A stretch of DNA of 64,000 nucleotides, taken from the NCBI RefSeq assembly GCF_027580225.2, contig NC_073352.2, forward strand, positions 29,754,001 to 29,818,000, read 5' to 3'. Position numbers and translations under genes: made by a program. The first letter of the stretch is position 1, and each line of letters begins with the position of its first letter. The notes under the pieces are model-generated. The model was not told the DNA's origin, ran no database searches, and saw nothing but the letters and a program-made list of their open reading frames with translations. Below, one piece after another: positions 51,802 to 63,809 of this stretch. This stretch comes from Misgurnus anguillicaudatus. Lineage: Eukaryota; Chordata; Actinopteri; Cypriniformes; Cobitidae.

Positions 51802-51982
51802 GTTCTCCGTCTCTGAGTGGTTCGGGAACAGTAATAGTGTTGGTTGGTGATGTTAATGATAATATTCCATCATTCAACTCGATGTCTTTCTATACAACCA
51901 TTCCTGAAGACGCTCCCACTGGCACAGATGTCCTGCTACTCAACAGCTCCGACGCTGATGTCGGACTCAACGGAGTGATCAG
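51802..51982 (+). CDS. fat4: fat4 internal exon (about exon 7): cadherin linker and start of next repeat
   Basis: The exon is 181 bp, entering in phase 1 (the Gly split with the upstream exon gives GSPSLSGSGT) and leaving in phase 2. The acceptor is tgtcggcag and the donor GTAACA. It encodes the end of a cadherin repeat, the linker DVNDNIPSF, then IPEDAPTGTDVLLLNSSDADVG of the next repeat, which is close to vertebrate FAT4. The last codon is split across the intron and becomes Ser when joined to exon 8 (VIS-YSLSGG); I recall Arg at this site in human. The donor lacks the preferred G at +5. Confidence 0.9.
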
Positions 51983-52049
51983 GTAACACACACACACATG
52001 TTTATCAAGCTTAAGAGATTTTGAATAGGAGTTTATAGATGCTCTAGAG

Positions 52050-53713
52050 CAGGAGTGTCAAACTTATTTTAGGTTGAGGGCCGGATGGTAAATAACATCA
52101 CCATGTAAGGGCCGGGTAACTTTTTTTAACCTTAGTGTGTTGATAATTGTGTTGATATTATCTAAAACTAGAAAATAATTAGTAAGAAAACTAGAAAAGC
52201 ACACGGCTCTGTGATTTCATAAGTCCTTAGAAACATTAACATACTCATACTGTACAATAAAACATACACACAAATATACATCTGTTAAAACCCACTGGTA
52301 TTACCCCATTGGCAGATTTTTTTTTGCTTGTTTTATGCACAAAATCACTTAAATTTGATATTATTTAATATTATTTAACTTTATTCCACTGTATGGAACT
52401 GAATTATTATACCTTACACTGCAAAAAATAATTTTTAAGAAAACATTTTCTTAGTATTTTTGTCTTGTTTTCAGTAAAAATATCTACAAATTCTTAAATT
52501 AAGATGCTTTTTCTTGATGAGCAAAACAACCCAAGAAAATAAGTCTAGTTTTTAGACCAAAAATATCAAATTAAAGTAATTTTGTGCATACAACAAGCAA
52601 AAAAATCTTGAACATTTTTCTTAAACACTTAATTCAAGATAAATTTGCTAATAAATTTGCTCATCATTGGCAGAGTTTTTTGCTTGTTTTATGCACAAAA
52701 TCACTTAAATGTTATATTTTTGGTCTAAAAACAAGACTAGTTTTCTTGGGTCGTTTTGCTCATCAAGAAAAAGCATCTTAACTTTTTAGATATTTTTACT
52801 GAAAACAAGACAAAAATACTAAGAATTTGTGTTCTTGAAAATCTTTTTTTGCAGTGTAGGACCAACTTCTTAGTATTTTTGTCTTGTTTTCCATATAAAT
52901 ATCTAAAAATTCCTCAAATTAAAGGTATTGCGGAGGATTTTCTTTTTCCGGGTGGATCATCAGGACTATTGGTCCTCCTAGTTGTCAATCAGGAGTGTTG
53001 CGCAATTGCATTTTTTTAAAAAGTGGAGAAGGCGGTTCTAAAATGTAAAATTTAAGTGAATTTGTGCTTAAAACAAGCAAAAAAATCTGCCAATGGAATA
53101 AGAAAATATTAATGAATTAAGTGTTTATGAAAAAAGTAAACTTATTTCAAGAAAAAAAATCTTATTCCATTGGCAGATTGTTTTGTTTGTTGTAAGCACT
53201 AATTTACTTAAATTTTATATTTTTTGTCTAAAATCTAGACTTCTTTTCCTTAGCCATTTTGCTCATCAAGAAAATACATCTTAATTTAAGAATTTGTAGA
53301 TGTTTTAACTAAAAATAAAACAAAAATACTAAGTAAAAAAGCCATATTTTGCAGTGTGTTTGTCGCATGTCGCCATCACGGCTTAAAGCAGAAACTGATT
53401 CATGGCTGTACTGATTTATGCACAGTACGCTGCGCAACCGTCGGAAGGCTGATGCGTTTTTGCCATCTACCGCAAAAAGCCATACCCGCGATATCGGCAA
53501 AAAGTTTGGGTGCACAAGGACTGCGTGAGCTCCGTCTCTGCTCCGCCAGTGAAACTCTCTGCATTTTGCTGCTTTCCGCATGTCTTCTATTTAAACTAAA
53601 CACACGTGACTGCCGCCTGAAAGGATTGTTAAAATATGTGTTTAATATTTAATAATAAATCATCATGCGGGCCAGATTGGACACCTTTGTGGGTCATATG
53701 TTTGACACCCCTG
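52050..53713. mobile_element. hAT-like element, 1.66 kb, with perfect 8-bp duplication
   Basis: Ends CAGGAGTGTCAAACTTATTT and GTTTGACACCCCTG are inverted repeats, flanked by CTCTAGAG on each side. The inner ends carry gagggccgg / gcgggccaga words. It begins 67 bp after exon 7 and contains nested copies of another element. Confidence 0.92.
52427..52856. mobile_element. CACTGCAAAAAA-ended element nested in 52050-53713
   Basis: Ends CACTGCAAAAAATAATTTTT and TTTTTTTGCAGTG are inverted repeats, with long pairing through agtatttttgtcttgttttc. A second, degraded copy of the same family follows at about 52866-53357, ending ttttgcagtg. Confidence 0.82.
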
Positions 53714-54759
53714 CTCTAGAGTCTGTCTCTGTAATATAGCCTCTTGTATAGATATGCCTCATATTTTTTACAAAATAAGCTTCGCCAATACAGCCACAGA
53801 ATATAATTGATTGGTTCAAAAGCACGCACATAGAGAAAAATGCAGAGACACACATATACAAAGTTACATGTCAGTCATGTAAATAAAGTGACCCCTTCCC
53901 ACAAGCTCATGGACTGGGTGGACAACGTGTTCCACTTTTCTAAACAAATGCTAATGAGGATAAAAATGAGCACTGACAGACAGATCAGAGGGCGTTGGGT
54001 GGAACAGCATGGGGCTTTAGTTCCAAATACTTCACAGAACCAGCGCCATCCAACAGTTCAACACCACAGTTCCCACAGATCAAGAACGGATGGGTGCGTG
54101 ACTGGATGTTATCTTCTTAGGCTCATTTTTCGCACTTTGTTCTGTCATTTTTGGAAATTGTATCTCGCAGACACAGAAAAGTTGCCATGTGCGCATGTAG
54201 CTGTCAGATTGAGTTTGTGTCCAAGACCCTTACCGAAACTCAAAGCCGCATGAGAACGGCTCAAAAGTTGTGCTTTTGATCAGGACGCTTCGGCTGATGT
54301 CTTTAGCTCATGGGATGAATGAAGGATTCTGAACCCTGAACTCAAATAAATGTTTTTTTTTCTTTGGAAAATGAGTGATTTATGACTGTCATATTTAAAA
54401 AACTCAGCGTTTCTGCCACATGTGTCCTAGTTGTTTTCCAGTAGCTGACTGTGAACTTGAATCACTTCTCAAATTCTGCTTCTGCAGAGTACAGACACAT
54501 TCACGTTATCGCATAAACTGGAGAAACAGACAAGATTAAAATTCCTTAACATTTACAAACGTACACATAAATGTCAAGCCTGAGTAATGACAGCTGCAGT
54601 CACAGAAGTGCTGTTTTTTACATTTTCCAAAGTCGCATCCAATCAAAATAATATTAAAGGCTCTCTTTTATTATGTACTGTGACATAATAACTTCATACA
54701 GGAAATCATCTTATCTTGGGTCTGTCTGTACCTTCATCCGGTTTGTTTTTGATTTACAG

Positions 54760-55010
54760 TTACAGCCTCAGTGGTGGAGATGGTCAGTTTTCAATAAACC
54801 CATCCACAGGCCTGATCATCACCAGTTCCCTGCTGGATCGAGAGACACGGGCAAGTTACCAGCTGCTGGTAGTGGCAGTGGATGGCGGACAGCCCACACC
54901 CCTGTCCAGCTCTGCCACAGTGTCTGTGGTGGTGGCTGACATCAATGACAATCCTCCACGCTTTCACCATCATCCATATGTCACCCACATACCTGCCTCT
55001 ACCTCCACAG
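54760..55010 (+). CDS. fat4: fat4 internal exon (about exon 8): cadherin repeat
   Basis: The exon is 251 bp, completing the split codon with one base and leaving in phase 1 before a 90-bp intron. The acceptor is gatttacag and the donor GTGTGT. It encodes YSLSGGDGQFSINPSTG, LLDRETRASY, the linker DINDNPPRF and HHPYVTHIPA, then a Gly split with exon 9 (GSLVFAV). An AG five bases further on could also serve as acceptor and would keep the codon split differently, but it would delete the conserved Tyr of the strand. I therefore prefer the first AG. If intron 8 were retained, an in-frame TGA would follow within nine codons. Confidence 0.91.
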
Positions 55011-55100
55011 GTGTGTTTTGGGAACCTGTTTGTTGAAAGTTTATGGGTGTGTTGATTTTATCTGACTGCTCAACATTTACGTCTGTTCTGTTGTTTTCAG

Positions 55101-58100
55101 GTTCACTAGTCTTTGCCGTCACGGTAACAGATGAAGATTCTGGCTCAAACGCTCAGCTTCACTATTCCCTCTCTGGCCGAAATTCGGAAAAGTTTAAGAT
55201 AGACCCAATCAGAGGTGCTATCATCGCCAATGAAAAACTTACTGGGAATTCAGAGGTCACCTTCACAGTCCATGTGAAAGATGGAGGCGCCAACCCGAAA
55301 ACAGACAGTACGACTGTTACGGTTCGCTTTGTGACCGGTGGAAACTTCCCCTTTATTAGACTCAAGGAGAAGATCTTCACTTTCCCAGAAAACCAAGCCA
55401 CAAACACTGTTGTTACTGAGGTCACTGGAACATCACCCAGGGCAGGTCATTTGTCATTTTACATTGCAAGTGGAAATCTGGATAATGCATTCCATATAGA
55501 TCAAGTTTCAGGGGAGTTGTCTATTAAAAAGCCTTTGGACTATGAGAATATTGAGAAGTACGTTTTATGGATAGAGGCACGAGACCAAGGTTTCCCTCCT
55601 TATTCAGCTTATGAGAAAGTGGAGATTACAGTGCTGGATGTTAATGACAACCATCCTGTTTTTGAGCAAGAGCCATTCCATGCAGAGATTTTAGAAAACC
55701 TTTCACCTCAACGTGTGCTGATAGTCTCTGCAGTTGACAAGGACAGTGGACCAAATGGGCAACTGGAATATGCGATCATTGATGGAAACAAAGAAAACAG
55801 CTTCAGCATCAACCGTGCAACTGGTGAAATCCGTTCTACACGACCTCTGGATCGAGAGAAGGTTGCTCAGTATTCTTTGAGAGTGAAGGCGACAGATAGA
55901 GGAAGCCCCCCTAAAAGCACAGCAGTCCAAGTCTTGATCAACGTGCTGGACGTTAATGATAATGCTCCCAGATTCTCCAAAATCTTCAGCGCTACTGTGC
56001 CTGAAAATGCCCCAGTCGGCTTTACTGTTACACGAGTAACAACCACAGATGAAGATGCAGGTGCTAACGCTATAAGCCGATACTCCATAAGTGATGCAAG
56101 CCTCCCCTTTATCATCCACCCTAGCACAGGAGACATCACCATCAGTAGACCTCTCAACAGAGAAGACACTGATCACTACATTGCCAAAGTCTCAGCACAT
56201 GATTCAGGATGGACTGTTAGCACAGACATCACAATATTTGTGACAGATTTGAATGATAATGCACCTAGATTTAGCAAGCCATCGTATTACTTGGACTATC
56301 CTGAGCTGATGGATGTAGGATCTGTTGTGACTCAAGTTTCTGCCACAGATCCAGATGAAGGATTCAATGGCAAAATATTTTACTTTATCAGATCCCAAAC
56401 TGAGTATTTTCGAATCAACTCCACTTCTGGGGAGATCTTTATCAAGCAACAGCTCAGGTATCAAAACTCAACTGGCCATAGCAATGTCAACATAAACCGG
56501 CATAGTTTCATTGTCACTGCTTCGGACCGAGGTATTAAGCCACTCATGAGCGAAACTACGGTTATCATAAACGTAGTTGATAGCAATGATAACCCACCCA
56601 CATTTGAATCTGCCTTTTACTTTACTCCTGTCACTAAAAGTGTGAAGGTTGGCACCAGACTTCTCCAAGTAAAAGCCCATGACGAGAAGGATTTTGGTCT
56701 AAACTCTGAAATAGAGTATGTTGTGTCTGGAGGGAACAGCTCCAGCAAATTCCGCTTGGATAAACAAACTGGATTTGTTTCAATAGCATCCTCCCTCACA
56801 GCAGACACCAATAAAGTATATGTGCTTGAAATAACGGCAAGTGACAAAGGGAACCCTCCCCTCTCATCAAAGACAACTGTCAAAATAGTCGTTACAGAGG
56901 AAAATCATCATACTCCAGAATTTTCACAGAACCAAGTAACAGTCACAGTGTCTGAAAGTCTGACCGTCGGCACAGCCATCCGTACCCTTTCAGCTAGAGA
57001 TAAGGACAAAGACAAGCAAATGAATGGTCTAATTACATACAACATCTCCTCAGGCAATGAGGATGGCTTATTTTCAATTAACAGTCAAACAGGTGTTTTA
57101 TCCCTTGCAAAACCACTGGATTATGAGAAAAAGCAAAAGCACGAACTAAAAGTTTCTGCAACAGATGGAGGGTGGATTGCCAAGACGAGTTATGTTACAG
57201 TTAATATCCATGTCACCGATGTAAATGATAACCCTCCAGTGTTTGACCCTGTTGAATACTTTCCAGTCGTGCAGGAAAATGTCCCCAGTGGTACTACTGT
57301 AGTAAAAATGAATGCAACAGATAAAGACTCTGGCCCAAATGCTCTAATGGCATATGTCATTCAATCATCTGACAGCGACCTATTCATAATTGATCCAAAC
57401 TCAGGAATCATCACTACACAGGGTTTCCTGGACTATGAAGCAAAACAAGCATATCACTTGACAGTAAAGGCTTTTAATGTGCCAGATGAAGAGCGGTGCA
57501 GCTTTGCATACGTGAACATTCAGTTGAAAGGAGCAAATGAATATGTCCCTCGCTTTGTATCAAAACAGTATTACTTTGAAGTCTCGGAGGCTGCAGCTAA
57601 AGGCACAGTCATCGGGGAGGTGTTTGCTAGTGACAGAGACTTGGGAGAAGATGGCCGAGTTTATTACTTGATTTTTGGCAGAAGCAGGAAAAAGGGGTTT
57701 AGCATTAATAAAACTACAGGCCAGATCTACGTCTCTGGACCACTTGACCGTGAAAAAGAGGAGAAGATTTCTCTCAAAGTCTTAGCTAAGAATGCTGGAA
57801 GCATAAGAGGGGCTGATATTGATGAGGTTCTTGTTAATATTACTATCCTGGATGCCAATGATCCTCCTGTTTTCACTCAAGAGCTTTATGATGTTCAGGT
57901 GAATGAGGGACTCTCTCCTGGAGGCCTGGTAACATTTGTCAGTGCTAAGGATTCAGATTCTGTCCCTAGCTGGAGCAGATTTACCTATGCAATTGCTTCC
58001 CACAATGAAAGAAATAGCTTTACTGTAAACCCACAGACCGGACAAGTCTCTGTGGCTGCAGAACTGGACCGCGAAACTGTTCCTGTGTACAACATCACTC

Positions 58101-59456
58101 TTCTGGCTGTAGACTCGGGTTCTCCAGCCGCCACTGGTAGTGCCATTTTAATTGTGACCCTGGAGGACATTAATGACAATGGACCAACCTTGCTGACTAC
58201 AAGTGGAGAAGTGATGGAGAACCAGAGGGCAGGTACACCTGTAATGACTCTTAGCTCGACTGATCCAGATCTTGCACCAAACCAAGGCCCCTTCTCTTAC
58301 AGCCTTATCAACACTGGATCAACATCTAGCTACTTTACTCTCAGTCCAACTGGAGAGCTGACCACCAGCAGGGAGATAGACAGAGAACAGACAAGTGATT
58401 TCTACCTTTCTGTAATGATCAAAGACTCAGGTATTCCTCAAATGTCCTCCACAGGAACCATCCATGTCAAAGTCAATGATCAGAACGATAATCCCTCTGA
58501 GTCTCGCTCTGTGGAAATCTATGTCCATTATTTTGGAAATATGTTCTCTGGAGGATTACTGGGGGTTGTGAAGCCACAAGATCCAGATATACAGGACACA
58601 TTCCACTGTTCTCTGACTCCCCCAGCAGCTGCCCTTTTCAGCATTCCCACAGGAACCTGTGACCTCAAGTCAAACAGTCGTTCCACGGATGGCACTTTTG
58701 ATTTGACTGTGCGCAGCAGCGATGGGGTCCATGATGCGGTCAACAGTCATGTGCGTGTTTTCTTCATTGGGTACAATAATGCCACAGTAGAGAACAGCAT
58801 TCTGATACGTCTCGGCTCCCATAGCGCCAGTAACTTCCTTACCAATCACTACCTCAGTTTCTTACGTATCGCCAATTCTCAATTGGCTGGTTTGGGCACC
58901 GGGGTTCAGATCTATGGGATGTTTGAACTAAACAACAGTACTTTCCTGATGGCAGCAGTCAAGCGTAGTCACGGGCAGTACATCAATCCAAGTGGAGTGG
59001 CCACTTTCTTTCAAAGCATCAAGGAGATTCTTCACCGACAAAGTGGAGTTAAGATCGACTCTGTGGACCATGATCCCTGCTCCCACAACCCATGTCAAAA
59101 TGGAGGCAGCTGTAAGAGACGTCTGGGTGTGGAGCCAGTCATGAAGACTGATGAAAGCGTCCCAGTCATCCTCGTCTCGAATCGTCCCCTAAAGCCATAT
59201 GCCTGTGATTGTAGACCAGGATATGCTGGAGCCCTTTGTGAAACTGACATTGACGAGTGCCAGCCATCACCCTGCCACAATGGAGGAACTTGCCAGAACT
59301 TGGTGGGTGGATTTTCCTGCTCCTGTCCGGAAGGTTTTACTGGGATGGCTTGTGAGAGGGATATCAACGAGTGCCTTTCAAACCCCTGCCAGAATGGGGC
59401 ACTGTGCCAGAATTTCCCTGGGGGCTTCAACTGCCTGTGCAAATCTGGATTTGCAG
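55101..59456 (+). CDS. fat4: fat4 giant exon (about exon 9): eleven cadherin linkers, membrane-proximal module, EGF1-3
   Basis: The exon is 4,356 bp (about 1,452 codons), phase 1 at both ends, with acceptor ttgttttcag and donor GTACAG. Cadherin linkers fall every 100-110 residues, near exon-local residues 76, 178, 282, 382, 493, 598, 706, 810, 917, 1022 and 1126. Eight are calcium type (for example DVNDNHP, DLNDNAP, DSNDNPP, DINDNGP). Three lack the DxND motif: FVTGGNFP, TEENHHTP and KGANEYVP. A non-cadherin membrane-proximal module follows (about 58500-59065). Then come EGF1 with a long insert between its cysteines, calcium-type EGF2 (DIDECQPSPCHNGG) and EGF3 (DINECLSNPCQNGA), whose last cysteine lies in exon 10. 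The size and content match the single giant FAT4 exon. The frame runs upstream through the short intron 8 and downstream into intron 9; those parts are not coding in the main transcript. Confidence 0.96.
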
Positions 59457-60604
59457 GTACAGTCTGTCATCAGTTTTACATTTTTCAAGTAACAAAACCA
59501 CAGATGTTAGGCAAGGTTATACACTCCATTAATGTTTTAGGGCAAGACAAATATTTGCTTCTGAGTGATTGGAGAGGTGTTGTAACCCAAACATACAGTG
59601 GACACTGCTCCAAATAAATAGTTTGCAGTTAGGGTCACAGATCGGGAGGTATCAGATCAACTTGTTATGTTTACTCTAATGAAGAGTGATGATCAGAATT
59701 GAGAACCTAATAAGGATTTAGCTGTATCCAGCTGTTGTAACTAAATTTTGCATTACATCTGCTATGCAGTTAATACTTGTATTTTGTTTATACTTTAGAT
59801 AGTTGACCAAGTTTAATTAACGTTTCACTTTGTCGACTGTCTATGTTGGTGATGTTGAAGTCGTAGTTTTAACAAACTTTTAACTAGAGCATTTTGTAAA
59901 GAAGAAAATGGATTTGTGTTAAGATTGATTGTATATATGTACAGTATGTGTGTATGAATCATTGTGTTGAGAAAGTTTGAATAGCCCGTGTGATAGCATT
60001 ATGTTATATCAACTCTGTTTGGGCAGGTGTGGCTTGAACTTTTGGATACTGTTTTCCAAAAGGAGCCATAACAGATGTTTTGTTTCAAGCTCCAAGTCAT
60101 TAAGATTGTTTTTTTAATCTGATCAGAACAAATGACCACAGTGTGTTCACATTGAAGGCCTCAGATAAATAGCGCTGTTAGAGAATTACACCTATTGACT
60201 TACAGTAGTGTGCATGCACTCCAGCTGAACCGCTGACTTTCTGTTTTGCTAGTGATGATGGAGCTGTTGTTCTTCGTGGTTCATCTAGGCACCACAACTT
60301 TAATTTGTGTTGGTCATTTTGTCCATCCATTCTGTTTATCATCACAGTTTCAGTTTATTTGTGTGCACAAGAATCTCCCAGAACCAGTGCATGTGATGTG
60401 CTGAGCTAAAGCCTACATGACAGATTTGTACAATCTCTTTTTTTAGAAACTTTGGTCTGTTTACAAGGTGTAAGACTTCGGAGTGTTTACATTAAAAAAG
60501 ATTAAGTGCGCTGGAAATGGGAGAGAGAGAAAAATCAGGGGGTTCTGTTTTTATGTGTCATGCTCACCTCATTGTTTTTCATTGGTGTTGTTTCATGAAT
60601 TCAG
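59457..60604. other. fat4 intron 9 (1,148 bp)
   Basis: The exon 9 frame stays open for 53 codons into this intron and stops at 59615-59617, where AATAAA (59613-59618) overlaps the stop. The donor GTACAG is weak at +4 and +5. The remainder has no recognisable feature. See the finding on a possible truncated isoform. Confidence 0.78.
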
Positions 60605-60709
60605 GGAAAGCCTGCGACTCCATCATCAATTACTGTGAGTGTAACCCCTGTTTTAATGGGGGTTCCTGCCAGAACCGAGTGGAAGGCTATTACTGTCATT
60701 GTGCTTTTG
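60605..60709 (+). CDS. fat4: fat4 internal exon (about exon 10): end of EGF3 and most of EGF4
   Basis: The exon is 105 bp, phase 1 at both ends, with acceptor gaattcag and consensus donor GTAAGT. It supplies GKACDS, whose cysteine closes EGF3. NYCECNPCFNGGSCQNRVEGYYCHCAFG follows in two blocks, NYCECNPCFNGGSC and QNRVEGYYCHCAFG, which hold five of the six EGF4 cysteines. The CECNPC spacing is a FAT4 signature. Exon 11 supplies the last cysteine (VFGKHC). A symmetric phase-1 exon of this size is typical of EGF modules. Skipping it would keep the frame and fuse EGF3 to the end of EGF4. Confidence 0.93.
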
Positions 60710-60942
60710 GTAAGTCATCATTCCAACCCCACCTGCAGTGTCTTATGTCTGCTGTTATTAATTCTGGACTGCAGTATGTGCAGAACTGTAATGGAAAATA
60801 GAAGACAAATGTGTTCTAGATTAAAGATAAGCAGGAATTGTAGTGTGTAAAATTTGGCAGCTGGCACGTAGTGTGCTAACGTTCAATGTTGTTTTTTAAA
60901 GTTTTTGTGTGTTGTACCACAAGTATCACTTTCTGTCTGCAG

Positions 60943-61250
60943 GTGTTTTTGGGAAGCACTGTGAACTGAACAGTTATGGATTCGAAGAGCTCTCGTACAT
61001 GGAGTTCCCCAGTCTTGACCCCAACAACAACTACATCTACATTAAGTTCGCCACGCTGAAGGAAAACGCTTTGCTCATGTACAATCACGACAACCAGACC
61101 GGGGACAAAGCAGAGTTTCTGGCCCTCGAGATCCTGGAAGGACGAATGAGGTTCTCATTTAACTTGGGCAGCAGGACGTATAAGCTCATGACGAGCATTC
61201 GGGTTTCAGACGGCCAGTTCCACACCGTCATCGCCAGACGGGCAGGAATG
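60943..61250 (+). CDS. fat4: fat4 internal exon (about exon 11): end of EGF4 and first half of laminin-G 1
   Basis: The exon is 308 bp, entering in phase 1 and leaving in phase 0, with acceptor ctgtctgcag and consensus donor GTAAGT. VFGKHCELNSYGFEELSY closes EGF4 and opens the first laminin-G domain. FPSLDPNNNYIYIKFATL, then NQTGDKAEFLALEI, then FHTVIARRAGM follow, nearly word for word as in vertebrate FAT4. This exon is the strongest evidence that the gene is fat4 and not fat1/2/3 or a dachsous gene. The rest of the laminin-G domain is not in the window. Confidence 0.96.
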
Positions 61251-62679
61251 GTAAGTCCTGTCTACATGGAAATTCAATTAACTCCAGCTCACAGTTAGTT
61301 TGCCTTTTAATTCGAATTTAATCCATTGTCTGGCCTATCTTGAGCTTTGGCATTTAGTTTGAGCATAGCACGTTTGTTATTTTGCAGGATGAAACTGTAA
61401 CTGCATTTTTAAAGTCTGCAGGCCTCATGGAAGGCCCAAGAGTAGAGCCGTGTATCATAAGAACCTGGGCCCCTGTGGCGCAATAAAGAGAACCTGATCC
61501 GTGTGTTTGGAGAGGCGGATGTGGGTCAGTTCAGTGGTTCTGTAGGGCCATGTTTTTCCCCTATCTAGACGTGAGCTTGAGCAGATGTTAAAGTCATACG
61601 TGGCCCCTTGTATTCCCCCGTGAAGAGAGCTGAAGTCAAGGGTACTTTTGTTTAGTTAAGATGTCCTAGTTTACCCCACAGCCAGATGCGTTGGGTTCTG
61701 GCTTGCTGTCTCAGGCCTGCGGCTGTTGTGTTTACAGGAGAGTTGGAGTTTATCTAGAGCTGGTCCGCTGCCATGTTTTTGGTCTTCAATTGTTTCCGCA
61801 TTGTATGTAGCGACGAAGGAGGTTGATAAATGATAAATAAAGAAAAACAGAAATGTGCTCGCTTGAGTACAGTACACGCGCATATGGAAGCATGACTTTC
61901 CAAACACGCTTCGCACGGCTCGCTTCACAAATCCAGCCAAAAGTATTTAATATACCAGGCTGGGTCCCCTTTCAAATTCTCAGACTGCAGTGTAGTCGAG
62001 CTCAGAGGATGGGACACTGCTAACTCAAAGCATTTACTCGCTCGGCCCGTCTTCACACGGCATCATTCTGGTTTTGCTCTGTGGAGTAAACACATGCATT
62101 TGCTATTCATTTTCAAAAGCAACACCGTTTCCCCTTGTAGAAATGCTTTGCAGTAGTGTGTGACTCCTGGAAAGGGAGTGGGCTGTGGTCTGGTTCCATC
62201 TTTTTGAAGTTCACAGAAGCAATAATGTGACGGCCAGACGTTGGATCTGGGCAGGAAGTCATCTGTATCAGCACTTAGCAGTCATTTTTCACCCGTTTCC
62301 ATTGTAAGTTCAGGATTTTCTTCCTATAGACTAATATTCCACTCTGACGGAAAGAAAATGTCATCCGAGCATCGAGGTTTTGTTGACTTCTGCTCTGTTT
62401 GTGATGTTGTGGTGTTTGCGTAGAGCTCTTTACTTTACAGCATCTTTGCACTTTTTGAATCTCCTCTGAGACTTTTCTTCTGCACAGGACTCATAAACCA
62501 CCTAGAAGACAGGAAAGGATGTGGTTTACTCAAAGCATCCATATTTTTTGTTGCTTCAGTGTTTGAGTAGAATCCACAATATCTTAACTAATGAAGCGAA
62601 GGAATCTGTGTTTTTATTGACCCTGTCCTTACAGAGACATTAAATTAATGTTAATCAAAGACATGTATGATCCATATGT

Positions 62680-62935
62680 GTCCCTGGCCCACAAAACCAG
62701 TCATATGGGTCAATTGTTTAAAATTGAGATTTATAATAAATAAATAGGCTTTCCATTGATGTATGGTTTGTAAGGATAGGGCAATATTTGGACAATATAT
62801 GCCACTACTTGAAAATCTGGAATTTGAGGTGCAAAAAAATAAAAATATTGAGAAAATCACCTTTAAAGTTGTCCAAATGAAGTCTTTAGCGACACATATT
62901 ACTAGTGATAAATAATGTTTATTATATATTTACGG
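62680..62935 (+). repeat. dispersed repeat E, copy 2
   Basis: Same order of words as 16778-17100 in the same orientation (cccacaaaaccagtcatatg, tttccattgatgtatggttt, aaagttgtccaaatgaagtc). It is slightly shorter. Confidence 0.82.
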
Positions 62936-62981
62936 TAGGAAATTGACAATTGAAATCTTCAAGTAACATGATCTTTACTTA

Positions 62982-63390
62982 AAGGAATAGTCTACTCATT
63001 TTCAATATTAAAATATGTTATTACCTTAACTAAGAATTGTTGATACATCCCTCTATCATCTGTGTGTGTGCACGTAAGCGCTGGAGCGCGCTGCGACGCT
63101 TCGATAGCATTTAGCTTAGCCCCATACATTCAATGGTACCATTTAGAGATAAAGTTAGAAGTGACCAAACACATCAACGTTTTTCCTATTTAAGACGAGT
63201 AGTTATACGAGCAAGTTTGGTGGTACAAAATAAAACGTAGCGCTTTTCTAAGCGGATTTAAAAGAGGAACTATATTTTATGGTGTAATAGCACTTTTGGG
63301 AGTACTTCGACTCGGCGCAGTAACACCCTCCCTCTCCCATTATGAGAGTGAGAAGGGGAGCGGACTTTTCAGGCGAGTTTTATGCAAATG
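62982..63390 (+). repeat. dispersed repeat starting ttaaaggaatagtctactca
   Basis: ttagcttagccccatacatt, acgagcaagtttggtggtac and actcggcgcagtaacaccct are words of a repeat found widely in teleosts. No reading frame supports a protein. Confidence 0.7.
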
Positions 63391-63809
63391 TTTTTTCTTA
63401 ATTGAGGAGATAACTTGTCAATGGCAGGGAAAGAGTTAAAAACTGGGTCGCAGGATGAGTTAAGGAAAATGTTATTAAAATTATTAACCACTTCAGGTGC
63501 ATAAATGTTTAATAAATGTTTGAAATTAATAAGAACACATGAATCAATCCTTACCATCAACACTGAGAGAGGTGCGGTCGTAACGCGGTGACAGGCATCA
63601 CAGGCTGGGTTTACACTTTGCATTAACATGCGATCACGGTGATCCGATCACGCAGATCGGATCATCAGTATATCAGGACACGGTGTGTTTACATTTGTCC
63701 ACATCAAAGTGGCTTCTGTATCCGGATGTGTGAATCGTGCGGGGAGACGTGCTGAATGAATAGCTGTCAATCAAAATGGGTACAACTGTCTTTAGCCACA
63801 TGATGTACA

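Larger units (their letters stand above)
51983..54759. other. fat4 intron 7 (2,777 bp)
   Basis: A 1.66 kb hAT-like element (52050-53713) fills most of it. The 53722-54759 stretch shows no gene or repeat that I recognise. Confidence 0.8.

Noticed and set aside
55043..55100. Upstream extension of the giant exon's open frame with a start codon and hydrophobic stretch resembling a signal peptide
   Set aside because: This is intron 8. The acceptor at 55099-55100 and the Gly split with exon 8 restore exact FAT4 continuity, and the preceding exon is clearly coding.
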